NCBI GenBank assembly: GCA_031265015.1
Contig: JAISDG010000046.1
Location: 1 to 21,660 of the forward strand
From: Spirochaetaceae bacterium
Lineage (GTDB): Bacteria > Spirochaetota > Spirochaetia > Treponematales > Breznakiellaceae
Direction of reading: 5' to 3'
Length of the DNA: 21,660 nucleotides
Made by a program: the position numbers and the translations under genes. The notes under the pieces are model-generated. The model had not been told where the DNA came from. It ran no database searches and was given only the letters and a program-made list of their open reading frames with translations. Of the stretch, positions 1 to 6,563 are shown in pieces. Within the stretch, counting starts at the first letter, position 1. Each line of letters begins with the position of its first letter.

Positions 1-1
1 G

Positions 2-346
2 GTAACCGCTCCCGATTCGGCGCTGGTGATGAACAGCGATTCCCTTCCCATCTGCGAGGCCATGCTCAAGGAAGGCGGTCTTCTGGTGGTTAATTCCACG
101 CTGGTAAAAGAAAGCCCCAAGCGCGGCGGCATCAAAACCGTCACGGTCGAAGCCACCGCCCTGGCCGGGGAAATCGGCAACGCGCGCTTCGCCAACATGG
201 TCGCTCTGGGAGCGATGGCAAAGTTAACCGGCGCCCTCGCCTTAACCGAGGTGGAAGAAATACTGAAAAAGTTTTTCCCCGTCGACAAGCACCGGTTCAT
301 TCCGATGAACGTCAAAGCGATCCGGGCGGGCTTCGAGGCTGTATAA
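2..346 (+). CDS. 2-oxoacid:acceptor oxidoreductase gamma subunit (C-terminal part)
   Basis: The gene is cut by the left window edge; the open frame runs from base 2 to a TAA at 344-346 and gives about 114 residues. It resembles the C-terminal two thirds of the gamma subunit of 2-oxoacid (2-oxoglutarate, 2-ketoisovalerate or pyruvate type) ferredoxin oxidoreductases. Visible family features are an early APD segment, GGLLVVNSTLV, a GNARFANMVALGA stretch, a short leucine-rich helix, and the closing NVKAIRAGFEA. These enzymes oxidatively decarboxylate 2-oxoacids to acyl-CoA and reduce ferredoxin in the cytoplasm. The sequence does not show which 2-oxoacid is used, because the alpha and beta subunits would lie outside the window. 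It is probably the last gene of its operon, since a strong terminator follows 35 bases later. Confidence 0.85.
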   Translation, partial: VTAPDSALVMNSDSLPICEAMLKEGGLLVVNSTLVKESPKRGGIKTVTVEATALAGEIGNARFANMVALGAMAKLTGALALTEVEEILKKFFPVDKHRFIPMNVKAIRAGFEAV

Positions 347-380
347 GGCTGCGGCGGAAGCGGCGACAGTTTTGCGGGCC

Positions 381-418
381 CAAAAGAAAAACCGCCTGGT
401 TAGGCGGCTTTTCTTTTT
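381..418. terminator. Bidirectional intrinsic terminator
   Basis: The stem CCGCC (392-396) pairs with GGCGG (403-407) around a 6-nt loop. It is flanked by an A-rich tract on the left and a T-rich tract (409-418) on the right, and these extend the pairing. Read rightwards it ends the oxidoreductase transcript; read leftwards it ends the tRNA transcript, whose 3' end it touches. This is the clearest terminator in the window. Confidence 0.85.
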
Positions 419-490
419 AGCGAGGACAGGACTCGAACCTGTGACCTCCGGGTTATGAGCCCGATGAGCTACCAACTGCTCTACCCTGCG
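418..490 (-). tRNA. tRNA-Met (CAT), initiator type
   Basis: On the minus strand the gene folds as a 73-nt cloverleaf. It has a D stem GAGC/GCTC, an anticodon loop CTCATAA giving anticodon CAT, and a T arm ACAGG-TTCGAGT-CCTGT. Three features mark it as the initiator tRNA: three consecutive G:C pairs next to the anticodon loop, an A11:U24 pair in the D stem, and an unpaired 1-72 position (C against U). CCA is not encoded. The acceptor stem is odd: position 4-69 is A against C and 5-68 is G against U, so only four of seven acceptor positions make Watson-Crick pairs. The gene has its own promoter at 502-530 and terminator at 381-418. The main alternative is an elongator tRNA-Met, which the G:C triplet argues against. 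Confidence 0.9.
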
Positions 491-501
491 TTATTTTATA
501 C

Positions 502-530
502 AATATATTTAGTTTATGGAAAAATGTCAA
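502..530 (-). promoter_or_regulatory. Sigma-70-type promoter of the tRNA gene
   Basis: The minus strand carries a perfect -35 TTGACA (525-530) and a -10 TATATT (502-507), with exactly 17 bases between them. Transcription would start near 495, only about five bases ahead of the mature tRNA 5' end at 490. The near-consensus elements suit a highly expressed stable RNA. Confidence 0.85.
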
Positions 531-544
531 GGGCGCGTTGGCGC

Positions 545-574
545 ATTGACCCCCCGGGTCCTTTTTGTGTATAC
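545..574 (+). promoter_or_regulatory. Sigma-70-type promoter of the rpmH operon
   Basis: The -35 TTGACC lies at 545-550 and the -10 TATACT at 569-574, with 18 bases between. The predicted start is near 581, which leaves a leader of about 140 bases before rpmH. It stands back to back with the tRNA promoter; only 14 bases separate the two -35 hexamers. Confidence 0.75.
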
Positions 575-580
575 TAATCT

Positions 581-605
581 TGTTTCAAACCCTATGGGGT
601 TGAAA
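581..605 (+). promoter_or_regulatory. Hairpin at the 5' end of the rpmH leader
   Basis: The arms GTTTCAA (581-587) and TTGAAAC (599-605) are perfect complements, and an inner CCC/GGG adds three pairs around a 3-nt loop. The hairpin would form right at the predicted transcript start. No T-run follows, so it is not a terminator; it may protect the mRNA 5' end or affect leader folding. In the remaining leader up to 721 I see only the ribosome-binding site GAGGAG ahead of rpmH. Confidence 0.5.
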
Positions 606-721
606 CAGGCTTTCCGGGTATGATCCCAGTGGACCCGCCGGTATGCTCCGCCCGGTAAAGAACGGACGAAGTTTCCTTTTGGAATTTCCGGCGGTTTCCT
701 AAAAATAGAGGAGTTGGTCTC

Positions 722-877
722 ATGAAGCGGACGTATCAGCCCAGTAAAGTTAAGCGGAACCGCAAATTTGGCTTTCGGGCAAGGATGAAAACGAAGGGGG
801 GGCGGCTTGTGTTAAAACGCCGCCGGGCCAAGGGACGGTACAAGCTTACCGTTGCAGACGAGAAAAAGCCCTATTGA
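722..877 (+). CDS. rpmH: 50S ribosomal protein L34
   Basis: This is a 51-residue, strongly basic protein beginning MKRTYQPSKVKRNRKFGF. That opening is the L34 family signature, and the RARMKTKGGR and LKRRRAKGR blocks follow as expected. L34 is a small protein of the large ribosomal subunit. A GAGGAG ribosome-binding site sits just upstream of the ATG at 722, and the TGA is at 875-877. It is the first gene of the rpmH-rnpA-yidD-yidC-jag run, an order kept across many bacteria. Its 3' end overlaps the likely start of rnpA. It is slightly longer than the typical 44-50 residues, with a short acidic and basic tail ending in KKPY. Confidence 0.98.
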   Translation: MKRTYQPSKVKRNRKFGFRARMKTKGGRLVLKRRRAKGRYKLTVADEKKPY

Positions 878-1256
878 TGAACCATTCCTGAATCCCCCGG
901 TAACGGGGCGTTTCAGGCGGCGGGAACATCTTAAAAAACGGACAGAAATAACCAGGGTGTTTAAAAAGGGAAGGGTTGTTGGCTGTCCCGGCGTCAGGCT
1001 GTTTTTCCTGAAGAACGCATTGCCCTATAACCGGCTGGTAATTACCTTTACACGGAAATTCGGGAATGCGGTGCAGCGGAACCGGGCGCGGCGGCTGGGC
1101 CGGGAGGCTTACCGTTCAATAAGGGAAAAGCTAAAAACCGGTTACGATTTAGTTATAGTAGTCTATCCCAGGAACGATCCGGAAGGAATCAAACCTGGGC
1201 TGGCCGGGACGCGGGAACAGCTTAAAACCCTTTTTACCAGGACCGGCATACTATGA
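852..1256 (+). CDS. rnpA: Ribonuclease P protein component
   Basis: The product is the 134-residue protein subunit of RNase P, which helps the catalytic RNA remove 5' leaders from pre-tRNAs. The core matches the family: RRREHLKKRTEITRVFKKG at the start, the central FTRKFGNAVQRNRARRLGRE carrying the RNR-type basic motif, then YDLVIVVYPR. The only usual start codon in frame before the core is TTG at 852. It lies inside rpmH, so the genes overlap by 26 bases and the protein gains about 20 residues ahead of the conserved core. There is no good Shine-Dalgarno site for it, so translation is probably coupled to rpmH. The stop overlaps the yidD start as ATGA. The function is secure; the exact start is not. 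Confidence 0.93.
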   Translation: MQTRKSPIDEPFLNPPVTGRFRRREHLKKRTEITRVFKKGRVVGCPGVRLFFLKNALPYNRLVITFTRKFGNAVQRNRARRLGREAYRSIREKLKTGYDLVIVVYPRNDPEGIKPGLAGTREQLKTLFTRTGIL

Positions 1257-1468
1257 TACTAAAGAAAACTGTTTTATGTTTAATCCGGGTGTATCAGAAA
1301 ATGTTTTCGCCCTATCTTCGTCCAAGCTGCCGTTATTATCCCAGCTGTTCCGCCTATGCGTACCAGGCGGTCCAGAAATACGGAGCGGTAAGGGGTTCTT
1401 TTTTAGCCATTAAACGGATTCTGCGCTGTCATCCCTTTCATAAGGGCGGCTATGATCCGGTACTTTAA
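1253..1468 (+). CDS. yidD: Membrane protein insertion efficiency factor YidD
   Basis: This is a 71-residue protein with the full YidD pattern. It has an N-terminal amphipathic helix ending in RVYQKMFSP, the cysteine cluster SCRYYPSCSAYA, then AIKRILRCHPFHKGGYDPV. YidD associates with the inner face of the membrane and assists insertion of proteins by YidC. Its ATG overlaps the rnpA stop by four bases (ATGA), which indicates translational coupling, and yidC follows 15 bases after its stop. The gene order rnpA-yidD-yidC is the one commonly found in bacteria. Confidence 0.97.
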   Translation: MILKKTVLCLIRVYQKMFSPYLRPSCRYYPSCSAYAYQAVQKYGAVRGSFLAIKRILRCHPFHKGGYDPVL

Positions 1469-1483
1469 GAGACAGGATTGCCC

Positions 1484-3382
1484 ATGGAAAAACACACAAT
1501 ATTAGCGATTGTTCTTAGCAGCCTGGTTATGGTTGTCTGGCTGGTGGTTCAGCCCAAGCTGTTCCCCCCGGAACAGGCCCAGGAAACCGAACAGGCTTCC
1601 GGTACTGCCCCGGCGTCCGGAACCCCCGTTCCGGCGGTATCCGCGGTCCAACCCGCGGATGACGACAGATCGGCGGATGAAGCCGCGGCCGGCGAATTGG
1701 CCGCGTCAATGGTCCCGGCCGGGGCAGACACGTCCGCCGCGGCGCCGGACGCCGGGGCGGATGCATCCGGCGCGGTAGCCGGCGGCGGCGAAACCGCCGG
1801 TTCCGCCGCTCCGGCCATTGCGGAAGAGCGGGTCATTATCGAAACGGAGCTGGTCCGGGCGGTGCTGACCAACCAGGGGGGGGATATGATCTCCTACCGG
1901 CTCAAGAAGCACAGTGACAAGGGCGAAATGGTAGAAATGATTCTTTCCGCCGGGGACACGGAATCCCACGCCTTTACCCTGGCTTTTGGGGGGCTGGACG
2001 CCCGGCCGGTGGACTCGCTTTTCCGGGTTTCCCGGCCTTCCCCCCTTTCGGTGGAATTTGCCCGGGACTTTTCCGTCACCGGTTATCCGGGAACCGTTAC
2101 CCTGATCAAGCGGTACGATTTTGAAACCGACGAATACCTGTTCCGGCTGACCGTTTCGCTGGACAGTACTTCCGCGATTCCCCTGAACGTTAATAACGCC
2201 GCCTATACACTGGCCTTCGGCCCCCAAATCGGACCGGGTTTTCAAAAGCTGGATCAGCGGTATGAATACCGTCACTACTACACCATGGTCAACGGAAAAC
2301 GAAAAACGGAAAAAGTAGGGGAAGGAAATCCCGCAATCATCGGCGCCCGGGTAACCTGGGCGGCTATCGCCGGAAAATACTTTACCGTTATCGCGGTGCC
2401 CGACAATACCCTGTATGAGGTAGCCTTTTCCGCCAAACCCGAACCGGGGCTGGCCGCCGCTTCCCGGCTTTACATGGTTCGTCCGGCCCTGGACACTGCC
2501 AGAACCAACGATGTGTTTCACTTTTATCTGGGCCCCAAAAACCAGGAAAATCTGGGGCGCTACGATACGGGAGACAATAAGTTTAAGCTTCGGGAATTGA
2601 ATTTTACCAAAGCGGCCAGTACCAGCGGCATCCTAAGCCCCCTGGAATCGCTGCTGAAACTGCTTTTACAGTTTTTTTACAACCTTATCCCCAACTATGG
2701 GGTTGCGATTATCCTTTTGACCCTGCTGGTCAAGATCCTCCTGTTCCCGCTGACCAAAAAAAGTTCCGAGGCAAGCATTAAAATGCAGGCCCTGGCGCCG
2801 AAAATCAAGGAACTCCAGGAAAAATACCGGGAGAATCCCGCCAAGCTTAACGCCGAAATGGGGGCCCTGTATAAACGGGAAGGCCACAATCCCATGTCGG
2901 GCTGTTTACCCCTGTTAATCCAGATGCCCATACTGTTTGCCATGTACAATCTGTTTAACACCCATTTTGATCTGCGGGGCGCCATGTTTTTGCCGGGCTG
3001 GATTCCGGATCTGTCCCTGCCCGAATCCGTTTACAATTTTCAGACTCCCCTGCCGCTTCTGGGCTGGGAGAGCATCCGGCTGCTGCCGTTTATTTATGTC
3101 GGTTCCCAGATGCTGTACGGGCTGGCTACCAGAACCCCGGAACAGCAGGGCAATCCTTCCATGAAAATGATGATGTACGTCATGCCGGTTATGTTTTTCT
3201 TTATCCTCTACAACGTTCCTTCCGGCCTCCTGGTATTCTGGATCATGTCCAATGTTTTTACCCTTATTCAGCAGATAATCCTGAACAAGTACCTGGCCGC
3301 TAAACGGCAGGCGGTGGCGGTGGATGAAGGGCCGCCGCCGGTTATTGCCCCCCCCAGGCGAAAAAAACGACGCCAGCGTTAA
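1484..3382 (+). CDS. yidC: Membrane protein insertase YidC (Oxa1 family)
   Basis: At 632 residues this is a YidC of the long, Gram-negative type. The first transmembrane helix spans about residues 6-25. It is followed by a low-complexity Ala/Pro/Gly linker (about 30-110), a large periplasmic beta domain (about 115-370), and the conserved insertase core from about 380 with five hydrophobic segments. The tail is very basic (PPRRKKRRQR) and may contact ribosomes. The conserved positive charge of the hydrophilic groove, Arg in E. coli YidC (VRGIMYPLT), is Lys417 here (VKILLFPLT). ATG 1484 is preferred over TTG 1478 because GAGACAGGA (1469-1477) is correctly spaced only for the ATG. It inserts membrane proteins alone or with SecYEG. 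Confidence 0.97.
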   Translation: MEKHTILAIVLSSLVMVVWLVVQPKLFPPEQAQETEQASGTAPASGTPVPAVSAVQPADDDRSADEAAAGELAASMVPAGADTSAAAPDAGADASGAVAGGGETAGSAAPAIAEERVIIETELVRAVLTNQGGDMISYRLKKHSDKGEMVEMILSAGDTESHAFTLAFGGLDARPVDSLFRVSRPSPLSVEFARDFSVTGYPGTVTLIKRYDFETDEYLFRLTVSLDSTSAIPLNVNNAAYTLAFGPQIGPGFQKLDQRYEYRHYYTMVNGKRKTEKVGEGNPAIIGARVTWAAIAGKYFTVIAVPDNTLYEVAFSAKPEPGLAAASRLYMVRPALDTARTNDVFHFYLGPKNQENLGRYDTGDNKFKLRELNFTKAASTSGILSPLESLLKLLLQFFYNLIPNYGVAIILLTLLVKILLFPLTKKSSEASIKMQALAPKIKELQEKYRENPAKLNAEMGALYKREGHNPMSGCLPLLIQMPILFAMYNLFNTHFDLRGAMFLPGWIPDLSLPESVYNFQTPLPLLGWESIRLLPFIYVGSQMLYGLATRTPEQQGNPSMKMMMYVMPVMFFFILYNVPSGLLVFWIMSNVFTLIQQIILNKYLAAKRQAVAVDEGPPPVIAPPRRKKRRQR

Positions 3383-3386
3383 GGAA

Positions 3387-3443
3387 CATGAACACGGCGT
3401 GTTCATGCGGTTGAATGTAAGCGGCGGCGTCAGCGCCGCGCTT
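3387..3443 (+). other. Two inverted repeats between yidC and jag
   Basis: CATGAACAC (3387-3395) and GTGTTCATG (3399-3407) form a perfect 9-bp stem with a 3-nt loop just after the yidC stop. A second GC-rich stem pairs GCGGCG (3421-3426) with CGCCGC (3434-3439) and is followed by GCTTTAAAT. Neither has a proper T-run. They could be a partial terminator, or an mRNA-stabilising element that tunes jag relative to yidC. Confidence 0.5.
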
Positions 3444-3459
3444 TAAATAGGAGTGTCCT

Positions 3460-4182
3460 ATGGTATATGAATTTGAAGGCCGCACCGAAAAAGAGGCCAT
3501 TGATCGGGCCGCGGCGGAGCTGGGAATTGAAAAAGACGAATTCGACGTCGAAATTCTGGAAACCCAGCGTTCCGGTTTGTTTAAGAAAGGGTATGTTAAA
3601 ATTCAAGTACATACCGAAGCGGTCCAGGCCCCGCCGGAACGTACCGAAGGAACGGCCCGGCGTCCCCGCGAGACCCAGCGCGGCGGGGTCCGGTCCGGCG
3701 GCCCTGCCGGCGGAGTGGAAGACTTTGAACAGGCGATGGTTTCCTTTGTGGAAGAGCTTATCGAGCGCATGGGGTACGGAGGAACCGTTTCGGTTCTATA
3801 CCGGGAAGAACGCAAGCTGGGACTGAAAATCGAATCGGAATATTCTTCCATATTGATCGGAAAAAAGGGTAAAAACCTTGACGCCCTCCAGCTTCTGGTT
3901 AATATTTATGCTGGAAGGCAGGGCCGGGATGACATGCGGATCATCCTGGACAGTGAAAACTACCGTATCCGGCGGGAAGAATCCCTGGTCCGCCTGGCCT
4001 ATACCGTGGCTGACCGGGTACGGGAAAACCGGGGCTCCATTCTGCTGGAGCCGATGAATCCCTTTGACCGCAGGCTTATTCATACTACGCTGAATGACAT
4101 AAACGATGTTGAAACCAAAAGTGAGGGAGAGGGGTTATATAAGCAGGTTCGCGTGTATTACAAGGGATTACGAATCAACTAG
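3460..4182 (+). CDS. jag: RNA-binding protein Jag/KhpB (Jag-N, KH and R3H domains)
   Basis: The protein has 240 residues in the usual order. A Jag-N domain covers about residues 1-50 and starts VYEFEGRTEKEAID. A short Arg/Gly/Pro linker covers about 55-85. A KH domain carries the RNA-contacting GKKGKN loop near residue 136, and a C-terminal R3H domain carries DRRLIH near residue 204. Jag/KhpB is a cytoplasmic RNA-binding protein, usually encoded next to yidC and tied to control of cell division and cell-wall growth. The ATG at 3460 follows AGGAG at a good distance. The gap from yidC is 77 bases and holds two inverted repeats. In many bacteria mnmE comes next; here an exported protein gene follows. 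Confidence 0.95.
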   Translation: MVYEFEGRTEKEAIDRAAAELGIEKDEFDVEILETQRSGLFKKGYVKIQVHTEAVQAPPERTEGTARRPRETQRGGVRSGGPAGGVEDFEQAMVSFVEELIERMGYGGTVSVLYREERKLGLKIESEYSSILIGKKGKNLDALQLLVNIYAGRQGRDDMRIILDSENYRIRREESLVRLAYTVADRVRENRGSILLEPMNPFDRRLIHTTLNDINDVETKSEGEGLYKQVRVYYKGLRIN

Positions 4183-4203
4183 CCGGGCCTTTTGGGAGGT
4201 TGT

Positions 4204-5001
4204 GTGAAGCGGTTTATCATAGTTATGGCGATCCTGTGCGGGGTACAGACGCTTTGGGGGCAGTCTCCCCTGGTTAATTTGGCCGGTCCGGAAAACGCGG
4301 CGCTCCTTGGACAGGGGGAAAAGTTGATCCGCCTTCAGCGGAAAGACCCTGTTCCGTTCCTGGTTCCCCGGGATCCCTACATCAAAGGCATGGTGGAACG
4401 GATAATTCGGGAGCTGGACCCCGGGTTTTTTGTGGAGACCCTCAGGATCTACCGCAAACCCGCCTTTACCCCCGAAAGTCCCCGGTGGACCGCGGGGGAA
4501 AGGACCGGCCTCTACAACCAGATCCTGGCCCTGAGCACCCTGGCGGGACTGCAGTACTATTCGGCCAGCCGGGAAAAAATGCGGGTATTCTACGAAACCT
4601 CCACGGTGGTAAGCGGCCCCGACGGCAGGACTCCCCGGCCGGATCCCGTGTACGCTAATCCCCCGACGGAACTAACGATCTATGCCCGGCAGAAGGATCT
4701 GTCCTTCGGGGATAACATCTACCGCTACGACTATTATGCCCGGTCCGATTCCCTTGTCTTTGTCCAGGAAAACCTAACATCCATGAGTTACGGTATTATC
4801 CCCGCGGTGGGTAAAAACAAGCTCCGTTCCGTGGTGGTGGTCTGCGATGCCGGCGACTGCCTCCTTATTTATGCCGTATCCATGGCAAAGGCCGCGTCGG
4901 TACCCGGTCTGAGCGACAGGATCAGCGCCTCCTTTACCAACAGGGCCGAAGCGGTCCTGGACTGGTTTAACCAGCAGGCGGACAAGGTTTTTAGAAAATA
5001 A
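4204..5001 (+). CDS. Exported protein of unknown function (possibly DUF6675-like)
   Basis: The 265-residue product has a cleavable-looking signal peptide: MKRF, a hydrophobic core, then a probable cut after LWG. The mature part is soluble with no further membrane span. It contains tyrosine-rich stretches (NIYRYDYYARSDS), paired cysteines (CDAGDC) and a C-terminal helix. I believe it resembles an uncharacterised family seen in treponemes (DUF6675), but I cannot confirm this. GTG 4204 is chosen over TTG 4192 because GGGAGG (4194-4199) is a ribosome-binding site for the GTG and the protein then starts directly with a normal signal peptide. It lies 21 bases after jag on the same strand and is probably cotranscribed. 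Location: periplasm or outer envelope. No enzymatic motif is visible. Confidence 0.8.
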   Translation: MKRFIIVMAILCGVQTLWGQSPLVNLAGPENAALLGQGEKLIRLQRKDPVPFLVPRDPYIKGMVERIIRELDPGFFVETLRIYRKPAFTPESPRWTAGERTGLYNQILALSTLAGLQYYSASREKMRVFYETSTVVSGPDGRTPRPDPVYANPPTELTIYARQKDLSFGDNIYRYDYYARSDSLVFVQENLTSMSYGIIPAVGKNKLRSVVVVCDAGDCLLIYAVSMAKAASVPGLSDRISASFTNRAEAVLDWFNQQADKVFRK

Positions 5002-5009
5002 TTATTGAC

Positions 5010-5085
5010 AAAAAAAGAAACTGTACCATTCTTACGGTGGCGTTCCGGTACAAAAAGAAAGATCCCGCAGAATAAAACCTTCGGG
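5010..5085 (-). terminator. Probable terminator region after the aspartase gene
   Basis: Reading the minus strand, two candidates lie in tandem downstream of the aspartase stop. The first is CCCG/CGGG (5082-5085 with 5064-5067) followed by a T-rich tract. The second is TGTACC/GGTACA (5047-5052 with 5022-5027), with a small inner stem, followed by a run of seven T near 5010-5016. The stems are short and the loops long, so confidence is moderate. No clear terminator is seen for the convergent plus-strand gene ending at 5001. Confidence 0.4.
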
Positions 5086-5116
5086 AAAAATCTAAAGGCT
5101 GGGCGGATGGGTGAAC

Positions 5117-6511
5117 CTAAAGGAAACCTGCTCCTGCCGCGTGTTCCAGCGCTTTGCGGATCCGTTCACCTTCGCCGGTTCCCCCTGAATGTTCCGCGAT
5201 AATCCGGCTGACCGCAGCGTAACCCAGAAGCGGCACATAGGAGGCGGCAAAGGCCAGGGATGAATCAAGCAATTCCGCGCAGCGGCCGGTATCGGGAACG
5301 AGGGTTTCCACGCATAGGGTGCGGAAAAGAAAACAGCCGTCCTTCAGGAGGCTCAAGCTTTCCAGGAGCGAATCGGCGATAAGGGGGATAAATGCGTTTA
5401 GTTCCAGTTCCCCCCGGGATGCGGCCATGGTGATCGCCGTATCGTTGGCGCAGACCCTGATTCCCAGCTGGATCACCATTTCGGGGATCACCGGGTTTAC
5501 CTTTCCCGCCATGATCGTACTGCCCTTTTGCAAAGGGGCAAGCTTTATCTCTCCCAGTCCTCCCCTGGGCCCCGAGTTCAGCAGCCGGAAGTCTCCGGCT
5601 ATCTTCATCAGGTTAACCGCCAGCGCCTTGAGCAGTCCCGACACTTCCACAAAGACATCGCAGTTTTGGGTCAGGTCCATGGGATATTCCGCCGCGGCAA
5701 GCCCCATGCCGGTAATAGTCCGCAGTTCCTCGATCACCCCATAGCGGTACGAACGGAAGCGCGCCGTTTTCTTCCCGGCCTCTGCCGTATCCCCGGCCGC
5801 GCCGTCCGCCGCGATAATTCCCGGTCCCGCCGCAGCGCCTCCCAGCGGGACCTGGCGAAGCCGTTCCTCCACCTTGTAAAGCCGCCACCGGTCCCGGGCG
5901 ACGGCCTGGGCCCAGGCGCCGAATTCGCCGCCCAGGGTAACGGGGACCGCGTCCATCAGCTCCGTCCGGCCCAGCTTCTTAATGCCTTCATAGGCGGTTT
6001 CTTTTTTTTGCAGCGCTTCCTGCAGTTTGGCGCACGCGTCCGAAACTTCCCGAAGCAGTTCGACGGCGGCAATGCGGAGGGCTGTGGGGTATACGTCGTT
6101 GGTAGACTGGAAACGGTTTATATCATCCAGGGGATGAACAGCCGCATAGCCGCCGGGTTTTTCTCCCAGCAGGATAAGGGCCATGTTCGCCAGCACTTCG
6201 TTGACGTTCATGTGGGTGGAAGTACCCGCCCCGCCCTGGAGCGCGCAGGTGATGAACGCGTCGTCCGCCTTTCCCGCTAGCGCTTCATCGCAGGCCCGGA
6301 TCACCGCAGAAAATTTTTCCTTTTCACCGGGATAGAGTTTTGCAAAGGTCAGAGCCGCGGCTTTCTTTACCTTGACAAAGGCATGCACCAGGCGCAGGTT
6401 GACCCGCCGGTAGTCCAGGGCGAAGTTATCCCGGGCCCGGGCCGTCTCCAGGCCGTACAGCGCGCCGGCAGGCAGGGAACGTTCCCCCAGTTCATCTTTT
6501 TCGATACGCAT
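5117..6511 (-). CDS. aspA: Aspartate ammonia-lyase family protein, hydF-linked, divergent
   Basis: This 464-residue protein belongs to the aspartase/fumarase superfamily. The N-terminal block (LPAGALYGLETARARDNF), QGGAGTSTHMNVNEV, RFQSTNDVYPTALRIA and the catalytic loop GSTIMAGKVNPVIPE are all present. Aspartase splits L-aspartate into fumarate and ammonia. The catalytic Ser (Ser331) and the loop Lys and Asn are kept. Several usual active-site residues differ: the His of GRTHLQDA is Glu184, the Asn of TSTNMN is His100, and the Pro of IMPGK is Ala335. There is also an Ala/Gly-rich insertion near residues 225-250, and the C-terminus is short. It lies 52 bases downstream of hydF on the same strand, with a small stem (6539-6553) between, so the two are probably one operon. 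Aspartase genes are recurrent partners of [FeFe]-hydrogenase maturation genes. The start at ATG 6511 has no clear ribosome-binding site. The substrate is uncertain. Confidence 0.85.
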   Translation of the reverse strand: MRIEKDELGERSLPAGALYGLETARARDNFALDYRRVNLRLVHAFVKVKKAAALTFAKLYPGEKEKFSAVIRACDEALAGKADDAFITCALQGGAGTSTHMNVNEVLANMALILLGEKPGGYAAVHPLDDINRFQSTNDVYPTALRIAAVELLREVSDACAKLQEALQKKETAYEGIKKLGRTELMDAVPVTLGGEFGAWAQAVARDRWRLYKVEERLRQVPLGGAAAGPGIIAADGAAGDTAEAGKKTARFRSYRYGVIEELRTITGMGLAAAEYPMDLTQNCDVFVEVSGLLKALAVNLMKIAGDFRLLNSGPRGGLGEIKLAPLQKGSTIMAGKVNPVIPEMVIQLGIRVCANDTAITMAASRGELELNAFIPLIADSLLESLSLLKDGCFLFRTLCVETLVPDTGRCAELLDSSLAFAASYVPLLGYAAVSRIIAEHSGGTGEGERIRKALEHAAGAGFL

Positions 6512-6563
6512 ACGGTATATTGTACTTAACGGCGGACTCTGCGCAAGCCGCAGGCTTTAGCGT

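Noticed and set aside
242..475. A 77-residue minus-strand frame over the tRNA
   Set aside because: It is the tRNA-Met gene and terminator read as protein; its product matches the kind of spurious protein often called over tRNAs.
491..721. Replication origin near rpmH
   Set aside because: rpmH is often beside dnaA and oriC, but there is no dnaA here and I see no DnaA-box cluster. The AT-rich stretch is explained by promoters.
1549..2521. Minus-strand open frames of 107 and 271 residues in yidC
   Set aside because: They are antisense to the Ala/Pro-rich linker and beta domain of yidC, where high GC removes stop codons by chance.
5005..5202. A 65-residue plus-strand frame after the exported protein
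   Set aside because: It starts at TTG without a ribosome-binding site, covers the terminator region, and runs into the 3' end of the aspartase gene.
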